Positions 15,656 through 24,534 of a stretch of DNA of 64,000 nucleotides are shown here, one piece after another (the first letter of the stretch is position 1; every line of letters starts with the position of its first letter). Under the pieces are notes generated by a model, which had not been told where the DNA came from, made no database searches, and was given only the letters and a program-made list of their open reading frames with translations. Source of the stretch: an uncultured Lachnospiraceae bacterium (lineage in GTDB: Bacteria; Bacillota; Clostridia; Lachnospirales; Lachnospiraceae); the NCBI GenBank assembly GCA_947177165.1, contig CAMWTP010000019.1, positions 22,910-86,909 on the forward strand, given 5' to 3'. A program made the position numbers and the translations under genes.

Positions 15656-17368
15656 TTATCCTATAAGACATTCCCTCCCCCGGAATGCAAATCCGTAGCT
15701 GCGTATATTCCCTGGCGCAAAACCACGTGATACGAGCTCTGTCTCATACTGCTTCTCCGCGATCTGGTGGTGTGCCGCCGCGAGGGTGTCCTCAAGTGTT
15801 TTCTCATCCTCGTCGGGATCGAGTACTTTAAATTCAAAAATGAATGCCTTGCCGTTTTTGTCAACAGGTTCCAGCATGACATCATAGCGGCCATACCCGC
15901 TCTCGCGGTTTGAACGCACGTTATACATATCCGCCATGTTCACGACCATTCCCAGCACAAAACCGTGATAAAACCGTTCTGGTTCTGTCTGTTCCGACGG
16001 TTTATTCCCGCTGTCAAATGAGCTGAAAGTGTTCAGGGCCACTTTATTCATGAAGGTGTTCATCTTGCGGATATTGTCATTTAGGAGCGCCCGGATAAAT
16101 TCATTGTAGTATGCCTCGGTGTTTCCGCCAAACCACCCTTTCACCATGTTTTCAAAAATACTTTCCGCCTCCATGTTTGTGAGTGCCAGTGTGTACACTT
16201 TCCGTTTGCGTTCACCCACATATTTCAGGTCCAGCACTTTCAGGTACCCGGTCGCCAGCAGCAGGCTCCATACCGCACTGACGCTGCCGTCAAGCTGGTC
16301 AAAGACAATTTTTTCGTCAAGCTCCGCCTCAAAGCTTTTTCCCTGCAGAAGCGCCTCCATCGTCTGCTTGATGCCCGGAACCCCTGTCTGCATCAGTGAG
16401 TTCACAAGCCCGTTTGAACTCGTGTCTGCCCAGTAATTTTCATATTTCCCATTATTTTCAATAAAGGATGCAATGGACCATGGATTATAAATATCCGTGC
16501 AGCTGCCAAAAGTAAAGCCATCATACCACTTCTTTACCTCTTCTTTTTCACTTCCAAGTCCCATGTCGTCAAGCGCACCAAAAACTTCTGCTTCCGTAAA
16601 TCCGAATGCCGTTGCATACCTGTCAGAAGTTGTGGTCACTACTTTAAGATTATTCATTCCGGTAAAGATGCTCTCTTTGGCAATCCGTGTGATCCCTGTG
16701 ATCATGCCGCGCTCAAGATAAGGGTTGGTCTTGAATGTGGCATTGAAAAAACTGCTGAAAAAGCTGACAGCCTTATCCCAGTATCCGGAGAGCCACGCAT
16801 CCTGCATCGGGGTATCATACTCATCAAGGATAATGATCACGTTCTCCTTATAATATCGCTGCATGAAGCACGCCATCTGGTGGACCGCGCCCACAGCGAT
16901 GTCACCGGGCATTCCTATTTTTATGTTTTTATAGTATTCTTTCTCATTTTCACTCAGGCAGTCTGTTTCTAACAGATACCGGCTGCTCTCATACAGGCCG
17001 GCAATCACTTCTGTTATCTTGTTTTCCATCTCTGAATATTTATCTGCCTTGATATTCGCAAAAGTCAGGAATATCACTGGAAACTTACCCTGCAGGTTTC
17101 TGTACTTTTCTTCATCCAAACCGTGTCCGAAAATAGAAAGTCCCTCGAACAGGTCGGTCCTTTCCGCATATTTCCTGGAAAAAAAACACTCGAGCATACT
17201 CATGTTCAGGGTCTTGCCAAAACGGCGCGGTCGCGTGATCAGGGTCACTGTGGAACCATTCTCCCACCACTCCCTGATAAAATCCGTCTTGTCAATATAA
17301 AACTTATTTTCCTCAATCAGCTTGTAAAAACGCTGTTCCCCAATATTTACTACAGGTTTCCTATTCAT
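15656..17368 (-). CDS. AAA-ATPase-like / PD-(D/E)XK nuclease family protein (DUF1703 type), second copy
   Basis: 570 residues with the same architecture as the protein at 9398: FYIDKTDFI near 23, TRPRRFGKT near 45-53, a Walker B-like IILDEYDTPM near 180, and a C-terminal PD-(D/E)XK domain with DVMLEPVDKNGKAFIFEFKV. Sequence divergence from the first copy is large, so this is not a recent duplicate. ATG 17368 is chosen because GGAGGTGTGAAC precedes it; an in-frame start 30 bases earlier has no ribosome-binding site. Role unknown. Confidence 0.85.
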   Translation of the reverse strand: MNRKPVVNIGEQRFYKLIEENKFYIDKTDFIREWWENGSTVTLITRPRRFGKTLNMSMLECFFSRKYAERTDLFEGLSIFGHGLDEEKYRNLQGKFPVIFLTFANIKADKYSEMENKITEVIAGLYESSRYLLETDCLSENEKEYYKNIKIGMPGDIAVGAVHQMACFMQRYYKENVIIILDEYDTPMQDAWLSGYWDKAVSFFSSFFNATFKTNPYLERGMITGITRIAKESIFTGMNNLKVVTTTSDRYATAFGFTEAEVFGALDDMGLGSEKEEVKKWYDGFTFGSCTDIYNPWSIASFIENNGKYENYWADTSSNGLVNSLMQTGVPGIKQTMEALLQGKSFEAELDEKIVFDQLDGSVSAVWSLLLATGYLKVLDLKYVGERKRKVYTLALTNMEAESIFENMVKGWFGGNTEAYYNEFIRALLNDNIRKMNTFMNKVALNTFSSFDSGNKPSEQTEPERFYHGFVLGMVVNMADMYNVRSNRESGYGRYDVMLEPVDKNGKAFIFEFKVLDPDEDEKTLEDTLAAAHHQIAEKQYETELVSRGFAPGNIRSYGFAFRGRECLIG

Positions 17369-17523
17369 GTTCACACCTCCCACAATGTATGAATCCATCT
17401 GCTGATATCAGTATACACGATACCAGCATTTTAGGCAAATAAACAAGCAGCAGGATATAAGAAAAGAGGATCTGTTATTGCCCAAACAGGCTTTGATACG
17501 GCTGCTTAATCTAAGGATTCACG

Positions 17524-20157
17524 TTACTTTAGCTGATACCAAATCGTATACTGTCCCGATCCTGCGTCTGCCCTGCGTACATCTCCGTTTTCTGCAAAAT
17601 CCAGACCACCGGTGTCCGACACACTGTCTGCCTGTGATAAAATAATCGTTGCTGTGGTGTTTACCGGAATCTCCACAAAAAGCAACATCTGACGCGCCTG
17701 CCTTTCCCAGCGGACAGAAATCCTGCCATATTCACATAAATGTGTTGTTTCCGCATATGTCAGTCCTCCTCCCGGCTGCGGTTCCACATAAAAATGCTGG
17801 TATCCCGGCTGGTTTTCATCCCGCTTTAATCCTGCACACACTTCGTACAGCCATTTGCCGATCGAACCATACGCATAATGATTAAACGAATTCATGTCCG
17901 CACTCCACATACTGCCGTCCGGTTTCAGCCCGTCCCAGTGCTCCCAGACAGTCGTCGCCCCCTGCTCCACCTGATACAGCCATGACGGGAAATCTTTCTT
18001 CAGCAGCAGCTCATAGGCTTTGTCAAGGCATCCGTTTTCGCTCAGCGCGTGCATGATAAACGGTGTTCCGAGAAAACCTGTGGACAAGTACATATTTCTC
18101 TGTTCAAGCAGCTCCACCAGACGGTCTACTGTCTTTTGGCGATACTGTTCCGGCGCCAATCCAAAACTGAGCGCAAGCACGTGCGCTGTCTGTGTCTGGA
18201 TGCTCATCTGTCCATCCTGCAGGAAATACCTCTTCTGAAAATGGCGGACTGCCTCACTGTACACTTCATCATATTTCCGGGAATCCTCGTCCCTGCCGAC
18301 GACAGCCGCCATCTTCGCAAACAGACCGCTGACATATGCAAAATACGCTGCGCTTGTCAGTTCAGCCGGTGTCGCGCCATGATAACTTCCCTCTTCCGCG
18401 TCAAGCCCCAGCCAGTCCCCAAACTGTGAGCCATAACTGTAGATGCCGTCCTCTGTGTGCTCCATAATAAAGTCGATCCACGCTTTCATGCTCCCATACT
18501 GCTGATAAATGATCGTCATATCCCCCGTCTCCTGGTACAGAATCCACGGAAGCACCACCGCCGCGTCGCCCCAGCCGGAAGCGCCGCAGAAACTGTCCGG
18601 CTGGCTTGGCGCAAGCACGTCAGGCACAACATACGTCACCGCGCCGTCCGGCTGCTGGTCTGCTGTCAGGTCACACAGCCACTTGCGGTAAAATTCATAC
18701 ATATCCATAAGATAGCACGCCGTGTTGCAGAAAGCCTGCACATCCCCTGTCCAGCCCAGCCGCTCATCCCTCTGTGGGCAGTCGGATGGAATATCGACAG
18801 AGTTTCCCTTCAACCCCCACAGGATATTGCGCTGCAGCTGGTTCAGCAATGGCTCCGAGCACTCAAACGTCCCCGTCTCCTCCATATCCGAGTACAGAAC
18901 AAGCGCTTTGAAATGATCCGCCAGAACCTCACCGGGATACTGCCTGATCCACACATACCGAAATCCCTGAAAGGTAAAGTGGGGATGGTAGGTCTCCTCA
19001 CCTTTCCCTCTGCAGATATACTGTATTGTCTGCTTTGCCGTTCGGAGATTCTCCGTGTACACATTTCCCACGCAGTCCAGTGTCTCGAAACACACCAGCT
19101 CCACAATATCACATGGATTCCCCGATACGCGAAACTGTACCCACCCACTGATATTCTGGCCAAAATCAAGTACCATTTCTCCCCTTGGTGTCGTCAGAAT
19201 TTCTTTTACCGCGAGCGTCTGCTGAATCTTTACAGCACTACCCGACTGCGGACAGAGCTGTTCTCGCTTCTGCTGTGTCAACTGCACTGTGCGCCAGCCA
19301 TCCTCCGCAACCCCCGGCTTGTTCCACCCCTCTGTTTCCAAGGCGGCATCGCAGATTTCTCCATCATAAATTTCTGAGAATGTAATCCCGGAATCCGCTC
19401 CTTTCCATGTGTGATCGGTACAGATGGACTCCTCGCTCCCATCTTCGTAGCGCACAATCAGCTCTCCCGAAAATGCGGCGTAGTCCCCGTAAAAATTATG
19501 GATCCTGTGATAGGAAATATCCCCTTTATACCACCCCGCGCCGACCAGAGCGCCCCACGTATTGACACCCTGCGCAATCTGTCCTGTAACATCATAGGTC
19601 TGGTAGAGCAGACGCTTGCGGTAGCTCGTCCAGCCAGGGGCAAGCTCGTCCTCCCCGATGCGGACTCCATTCAGAAACGTCTGGTAAAGCCCCTGTGCTG
19701 TCGCTGTCAGGAATGCCTCTTTGACTGGTTTTTCTATCACGAACTCGCGGCGCAGTTTCGTCACTGGAGAACGGTTCTTATCTTTTGCCTGCTCCGCCGT
19801 GATAAAGTCCGCTTTCCAGCTCCTTCCTCCCCGCAGTGCCGTGAGAAAACGCGCAGTGCCCCATCCGCTGTCCTCCCCATAATTGTCCTGGATTTTGACA
19901 CGCACATAATAATACTGTATGGACTCCAGCGCAATCTGCGAGGTGTCAACCGACACATTCTGCGACTGGTCTGATTCTATATTTCCCGTATCATAAAGGA
20001 CTTCCTCAAAATCACTGTTCTTTGCAACCTGAAGCTGATACCCCTTCTGGACTACATCTGCATGGTCTGACGCAATCTTCCAGCCGACAACAAAATTGCC
20101 CGCAATGCCTTTTGCCTCTTTTAAATGATTGATCCGTATCTCTGTGATCTGCAGCAT
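17524..20157 (-). CDS. Alpha-L-rhamnosidase, GH78
   Basis: 877 residues. N-terminal beta-sandwich domains are followed by the (alpha/alpha)6 catalytic barrel with CPQRDERLGWTGD (about 460-472, containing the acid Glu), TTVWEHWDG (catalytic base Glu near 737), and a C-terminal beta domain. It removes non-reducing alpha-L-rhamnose from rhamnogalacturonan I fragments or rhamnosides. No signal peptide is present, so it is cytoplasmic. GGAGGGTATTT precedes the ATG. It stands as a single transcription unit with its own promoter and dyad at 20178-20269. Confidence 0.93.
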   Translation of the reverse strand: MLQITEIRINHLKEAKGIAGNFVVGWKIASDHADVVQKGYQLQVAKNSDFEEVLYDTGNIESDQSQNVSVDTSQIALESIQYYYVRVKIQDNYGEDSGWGTARFLTALRGGRSWKADFITAEQAKDKNRSPVTKLRREFVIEKPVKEAFLTATAQGLYQTFLNGVRIGEDELAPGWTSYRKRLLYQTYDVTGQIAQGVNTWGALVGAGWYKGDISYHRIHNFYGDYAAFSGELIVRYEDGSEESICTDHTWKGADSGITFSEIYDGEICDAALETEGWNKPGVAEDGWRTVQLTQQKREQLCPQSGSAVKIQQTLAVKEILTTPRGEMVLDFGQNISGWVQFRVSGNPCDIVELVCFETLDCVGNVYTENLRTAKQTIQYICRGKGEETYHPHFTFQGFRYVWIRQYPGEVLADHFKALVLYSDMEETGTFECSEPLLNQLQRNILWGLKGNSVDIPSDCPQRDERLGWTGDVQAFCNTACYLMDMYEFYRKWLCDLTADQQPDGAVTYVVPDVLAPSQPDSFCGASGWGDAAVVLPWILYQETGDMTIIYQQYGSMKAWIDFIMEHTEDGIYSYGSQFGDWLGLDAEEGSYHGATPAELTSAAYFAYVSGLFAKMAAVVGRDEDSRKYDEVYSEAVRHFQKRYFLQDGQMSIQTQTAHVLALSFGLAPEQYRQKTVDRLVELLEQRNMYLSTGFLGTPFIMHALSENGCLDKAYELLLKKDFPSWLYQVEQGATTVWEHWDGLKPDGSMWSADMNSFNHYAYGSIGKWLYEVCAGLKRDENQPGYQHFYVEPQPGGGLTYAETTHLCEYGRISVRWERQARQMLLFVEIPVNTTATIILSQADSVSDTGGLDFAENGDVRRADAGSGQYTIWYQLK

Positions 20158-20177
20158 AAATACCCTCCATCTGTTTT

Positions 20178-20269
20178 AGGAACTGTACAATAACAGCCCA
20201 AATACAGTTCCTTATTTGATTTGTTATTGATATACTTTCATTATATTTACATTCCGCACTGCCCGTCAA
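20178..20269 (-). promoter_or_regulatory. Promoter and dyad of the rhamnosidase gene
   Basis: On the minus strand TTGACG (20269-20264) and TATAAT (20245-20240) are 18 bases apart. Downstream a perfect 10-bp inverted repeat AGGAACTGTA/TACAGTTCCT (20178-20187 and 20203-20212) sits in the leader about 20-55 bases before the ATG. It may be a repressor operator or a leader hairpin. The ATAAGGAACTGT half recurs upstream of the DUF5107 gene. Confidence 0.7.
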
Positions 20270-20276
20270 CCGTAAG

Positions 20277-20657
20277 CTATGTTCCGTCCCACATACTATG
20301 AACATTTTTATTCCCTGCCGGAAGCGTACAATCCAGACTGCTAACAGCGTCCGGCTGTTGATGTCCACATCTGCCATCAGATACTGGTTCACAAAAAGCT
20401 TGGAACGCGTCACCGCACCATATCCACTTGTCCCTCTTAACGCCATCGACAAAAAAGATACCGCTGCAGGGCCTGAATGCTTCCCTTGACTCCCCACAGT
20501 ATACCGTTAAAGGGCAGTAAGCATCCTTATAAGTGATCTCCAAAGATGCTGTCAGCTCTGTCTCTCCCCTGTAATCAGAAAAGTCAGGCAGGTTTTCCCA
20601 GCAGCAGGGTGTTGCAACCTGAAATACCCTCCCTGCATGCTGCCCCTGGCAGGGCAT
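20277..20657 (-). pseudogene. Possible degenerate sugar-binding / hydrolase fragment
   Basis: The minus strand reads CCWENLPDFSDYRGETELTA, which has the look of a beta-sandwich region of a glycosidase, then loses coherence; a different frame continues with KLFVNQYLMADVDINSR. This could be a frameshifted remnant of a carbohydrate-active enzyme. No ribosome-binding site supports the open frame. The remainder to 20800 shows nothing that I recognise. Confidence 0.3.
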
Positions 20658-20800
20658 AAACTAACTCCCACAGGCTCCCGGTAAGCTCCGGCTGTTTTCT
20701 TATATTATGCGTTGTAAAAGTCCTTATCTATCCGTTTGTACCCCCCTACGTAACCCGCATTAACTCATTTGATATCAAGATGTAACAGCCATTATCCTGT

Positions 20801-21565
20801 TTAATGTTCTCTGTTTACCCACTCCATAATGCATCTGACTGTAATCTCCCTCTGCTCCTCACCGCTGATCCCCGGTATTCCGTCACCCTGCTGTATTCCA
20901 TAACTTCCAAACTGTGCATGGCAACCTTCCCCGATCTCGTATTCCTCCATGTTCTCCGGCAGATTTACCAGTTTGCTGGAGTATTTTTCCATATCCAGCA
21001 CGCCGTCCCTGCTCCCGTATACAGAGAGCACCTCCAGCCCGGACTTGCTTATGTCTTCTGTTGAATATGCTGCCAGAAGGATAAGGCCTTCGTATTCCTC
21101 CGCGTGCCCTGCCACATAGCTTGCAGCCATGGAGCCGCCGAGGGAATGACCACCTATGTACCAATTGCCGATCTCCGGGAACATCTTCTGCATTCCCTCT
21201 GCCGCATCGATGTCAAGCACGGCCAGGTTCCACGGCATCCTGACCAGCACGCAAAACATCCCCTGCGCCGCCAGTTCATGGAGCAGGGGTGCATACGCGG
21301 TGTATTCCACCTTGCCACCTGGATAAAATATCAGTCCGGCTACAGGGTTTTCCGGTGAAAAAACAGTCATATCCTTCAAAGTCTGGTCTACTGTTACTGC
21401 CTCATCTGTCACAAGGGCATCCATTGCAGTACTATCTGCATGGTAATACTCGCTGGCATAAATGACACAGAGCAGGAATAGTGCTGCCAGAACTGCACAG
21501 GCAGCAATCAATACCACTTTCCATTTCCTATGCTTTTGTCGGTCACTGTCTGTATATCCGTACAT
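20801..21565 (-). CDS. Membrane-anchored alpha/beta hydrolase
   Basis: 254 residues with one N-terminal membrane helix (about 15-38) and an alpha/beta-hydrolase fold. The nucleophile elbow is GGHSLGGSMA and the predicted catalytic His lies in GCHAQFGSYG; the acid is probably the Asp in YGSRDGVLD. It is of the small dienelactone-hydrolase-like type. The substrate is unknown and could be an acyl or acetyl ester outside the membrane. It is a single gene on the minus strand with AAGGGG upstream. It is not clearly tied to the rhamnogalacturonan genes except by position. Confidence 0.75.
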   Translation of the reverse strand: MYGYTDSDRQKHRKWKVVLIAACAVLAALFLLCVIYASEYYHADSTAMDALVTDEAVTVDQTLKDMTVFSPENPVAGLIFYPGGKVEYTAYAPLLHELAAQGMFCVLVRMPWNLAVLDIDAAEGMQKMFPEIGNWYIGGHSLGGSMAASYVAGHAEEYEGLILLAAYSTEDISKSGLEVLSVYGSRDGVLDMEKYSSKLVNLPENMEEYEIGEGCHAQFGSYGIQQGDGIPGISGEEQREITVRCIMEWVNREH

Positions 21566-21874
21566 ACATTATTTCCCCTTTATGTTAATTTCGTTCCTAT
21601 ATGCAGTTCTCATACCTTTCCATATCCGCATCTGCATCAGCATATTATACTCACGCCAGCCGCAGCCGCGAAGCGGCATATTTCCTTATGCGGCTGTGTG
21701 CATAACTTTATACTGAGCAGTCAGTCTTTTCGACCGCCAATATAATATGTTTTGTTTCACATATATTTCATTCCCACACATATATAAGAAACAACACTTG
21801 TAATTTCTATATTAATATATATTAAACTTGCAGATGGCGTTTAAAATATAAAAAATTTATTCGATCCACTATGA
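21566..21874. other. Intergenic gap with nested hairpins
   Basis: The dyad AGCCGCA/TGCGGCT near 21660-21705, with an internal GCCGC-GAA-GCGGC, is the only structure seen and could end transcription of the SLC13-type gene on the minus strand. No ORF is supported. Confidence 0.4.
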
Positions 21875-23029
21875 TTATGCCAGCCACACATTCAGCAGCA
21901 TAAGCGCCGTCAAAAAGCAGATATTTCCCACTGTGAAAAGCAGGATATAGGCACCCTTGCGCCCGCCTGCCTCCTTTGCCACATACTTATAAGAAATCAG
22001 GCTTGCCATGGATGCGATCAGTGTTCCCAGTCCGCCCAGATTTGTGCCGATGACCAGTGCTGCAAAATCATCCGTAAATCCCGACAACAGAAGTGCTGCT
22101 GGAACATTGCTGATGACCTGGCTTGCAATAATGGATGTGTATACCTCCCTGCCAGTAATGATATCCTGCAGAAAAGCGCAAAAGGCAGGGATTCTTCCTA
22201 CATTTCCGATAAAGATAAAGAATCCTGCAAAGGTAAAAAGCAGGGAATAGTCCACTTTCACAAGTACCCGCTTATCTGCCATCAATATCACAAGAAAAAC
22301 CACCAAAAAGACTGCCTGCCATGGCAGTATATGCCCTACCGTAAGTAAACAGAGCAAAAACAGTATCATATAAATCACAAGCAGATATATGGCCGTTCTT
22401 CCATCCTGTTTATGCCATGGCTCCCCCTGTACAGACGACGGCTCCAACTTTAAATCACGGGAACATATACTGCCCTGTACCAGCCCCCATCCTGACAAAA
22501 GTACCAGGGACAAAGCTGTATATGGCAGCATCAGCACAAGAAACGCACCAACAGAAAACCCTGCTTTCCCATAGAGATATAAATTCTGCGGGTTTCCGAC
22601 CGGCGTCAGCATGCTTCCCAGATTTGCAGCGATCGTCTGCATCACCACAACCGGCAGGAGCAGCCGTTTTTTCTGTTCTTCCCCCAACAGGTCAAGTACC
22701 GTAAAGGTAAACGGCACAAACGTGATCAGCGCGACATCATTTGTAATGAGCATACTGGAGAAGAAACAGAGCAGAACCAGTGTCAGTACGAGACTTCGCC
22801 CACTCTTTACACGTCCAAGGAGCATTTGGGCGATCCATCTGAATATCCCTATCTTCTGCAGTCCTGCCATGACACTCATCAGGCAGAACAGGACTGCCAG
22901 TGTCCTGAAATCAATATAGTCCAGATATCCCCTGTCCGGAGGCACGAAAAATGCTGAAACGGCTGCAAGCATAAGCGAGACGCACAGCACGGTTTCCTTT
23001 CTCAAAAATGCGGTGACTTTGTTCATCAT
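21875..23029 (-). CDS. SLC13 / ArsB-type ion transporter family permease
   Basis: 384 residues, about ten hydrophobic helices. Signature segments are TNDVALITFVPF and ANLGSMLTPVGNPQNLYLY, the two re-entrant SNT-like motifs of the SLC13/DASS and ArsB/CitMHS families. It is likely a secondary transporter for a dicarboxylate, another anion or a metal oxyanion; specificity cannot be read. ATG 23029 is chosen with GGGGAG seven bases upstream; the upstream frame extension has no ribosome-binding site. The start lies 37 bases after the recombinase gene in the same direction. Confidence 0.85.
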   Translation of the reverse strand: MMNKVTAFLRKETVLCVSLMLAAVSAFFVPPDRGYLDYIDFRTLAVLFCLMSVMAGLQKIGIFRWIAQMLLGRVKSGRSLVLTLVLLCFFSSMLITNDVALITFVPFTFTVLDLLGEEQKKRLLLPVVVMQTIAANLGSMLTPVGNPQNLYLYGKAGFSVGAFLVLMLPYTALSLVLLSGWGLVQGSICSRDLKLEPSSVQGEPWHKQDGRTAIYLLVIYMILFLLCLLTVGHILPWQAVFLVVFLVILMADKRVLVKVDYSLLFTFAGFFIFIGNVGRIPAFCAFLQDIITGREVYTSIIASQVISNVPAALLLSGFTDDFAALVIGTNLGGLGTLIASMASLISYKYVAKEAGGRKGAYILLFTVGNICFLTALMLLNVWLA

Positions 23030-23066
23030 TGTAACTCTCCCCATAGGTTTTGCTATTGGCAGTATT

Positions 23067-24026
23067 CTATTCTTTCCCGCCCTGTGAGATATATTTCTCA
23101 ATCGCTGTCATGCTTTTTACGCCAAGCCGCCCCTTGAGCTCCTGCATGTCTCTGGTCTCCTGGTAAAAATTGGCTGCCGAAATCTCCCTCAGCTTTTCAG
23201 CAGAGATCGTCTGCGGGTTATTTCCGGCAATGGAATACTTTTTCAGTACCCTCTGTATGGACCGGACTGCAAGACGCCTGCCATCGGACGTGACAAACAA
23301 AGGAGATACCCTGTCATCAGGCCCTGATGGAACAGCCCTGCCATGGTCAATGTATTGTTCAAGCTTTTCCTTTGTTTCCTTTTTTAGGCTGATCGTTCTT
23401 TTCTGGATATAGATCTGTGAAAAATTCCTGTCAAAATCTTCGATGTTCAGTGCATTCACTTCCGATATCCTGATCCCCGCATCAAGGATCAGCGCGATCA
23501 TGGCCATATCCCTGAGACGGTACTTTTCGTGGTGTTTCTTCTGGATATCGGAAAGCCCCGTCCCATTTTCAACCGCATCCAAAAAACCTGCCACTTCCAG
23601 GTCAGCCTTCTTATTATCACTGTTTTTTGGCTCTTTTCCTGTCGTTTCCCAGAACAGCTGCTCCAGAGCTTTTCCGGAACATACCGGATTCCCGCTGACT
23701 ACGTGTATATCGTTCAGATGGTTGAACCACCCATTCAGTGCAGTCCGGGTGCGCTGGATGGTACTGTATCCATTGCCTTTTTCGATATTGGTTCGAAAAT
23801 ATTCCCTGATATCGTCATAGGTTATTTCAGAATATGTCCCGAAATTTATCGTATCCTTATTCACAATCTTCTTTTCTGTCAGATATTCGTTAAATCTCAG
23901 AAGCTCATACACGTAGATAATCTTCGTTGTGGTACTTTTGTTCAGATTCATGATATATCCCTGATTTGCTTCCGGAAGTCTCTCACAGAGCTCTATCAGC
24001 TTCCGGATTTCCGCATTCTCTTCCAT
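23067..24026 (-). CDS. Tyrosine recombinase with altered catalytic box
   Basis: 319 residues with an N-terminal SAM-like core-binding domain (about 30-110) and a C-terminal catalytic domain. The first Arg lies in GIRISE (about 184) and the C-terminal Tyr in EKYIS (about 311). The HxxR box reads AEKLRE, with Glu in place of His, and the LGH motif reads LGV, so two of the usual catalytic histidines are absent. Activity may be reduced or the chemistry rearranged. AGGAG lies five bases before the ATG. Without a clear element around it, it could be a stray resolvase of the replicon or the remnant integrase of an element. Confidence 0.8.
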   Translation of the reverse strand: MEENAEIRKLIELCERLPEANQGYIMNLNKSTTTKIIYVYELLRFNEYLTEKKIVNKDTINFGTYSEITYDDIREYFRTNIEKGNGYSTIQRTRTALNGWFNHLNDIHVVSGNPVCSGKALEQLFWETTGKEPKNSDNKKADLEVAGFLDAVENGTGLSDIQKKHHEKYRLRDMAMIALILDAGIRISEVNALNIEDFDRNFSQIYIQKRTISLKKETKEKLEQYIDHGRAVPSGPDDRVSPLFVTSDGRRLAVRSIQRVLKKYSIAGNNPQTISAEKLREISAANFYQETRDMQELKGRLGVKSMTAIEKYISQGGKE

Positions 24027-24146
24027 AATTACTCCTGTAAAGTGGCTGTTGTTTTCCTTTGCATACTACGAATCCATTATACCATCAATTCTCAAAAGAT
24101 ACAACAAAAATACAATGCGCATATTAAATATTACACGCATTGTATT

Positions 24147-24450
24147 TTACCTGAGAAAAGAGTTCCTTTGCTCCATGTACTCAGCAAGGCTGTATCCGGT
24201 AGCATTCGTGATCATCTCGCCCAGAATTTCTGTGTTAATGCTCAGATATCTCCGGTAAGTATATGGCTCTTCCTGTATGCCGTACTTTGAGATCACTTTC
24301 ATGGCAGAAGCCCCCATCAATGTCCGCATGGAAAAACCACTCATGTCCGTGTCCTCGTCAAAATCAATGCCGGATGCCATCTGCAGGCATGCCCTGATCG
24401 GTATGTTTTCCAGCTCCGAACCTGTGGAATATAGTCCATCAGAATGTAAA
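24147..24450 (-). pseudogene. Fragment of a beta-lactamase-family serine hydrolase
   Basis: The minus strand encodes IPIRACLQMASGIDFDED, YTYRRYLSINTEILGEMI and TGYSLAEYMEQ in one frame, matching the middle of penicillin-binding-protein-like serine hydrolases (6-aminohexanoate-dimer-hydrolase type). The N-terminal SxxK region and the C-terminal half are absent. The open frame reaches back to 24554 but there overlaps the end of the DUF5107 gene and is not conserved. A remnant rather than a gene. Confidence 0.7.
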
Positions 24451-24534
24451 GGTAGCTGCTGCAAAAATTGATGGGTAACCGTGACATAGTATTCTCTGTA
24501 TGAAAAATCAATATGATATACATGAATATATTCG

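Noticed and set aside
18457..19377. Long plus-strand open frame antisense to the rhamnosidase gene
   Set aside because: It lies wholly inside the well-supported GH78 gene, has no ribosome-binding site and shows a composition typical of a reverse-strand shadow.
21660..21705. Structured RNA in the gap after the alpha/beta hydrolase gene
   Set aside because: A single GC-rich nested hairpin without a second copy or covariation; more simply a terminator.
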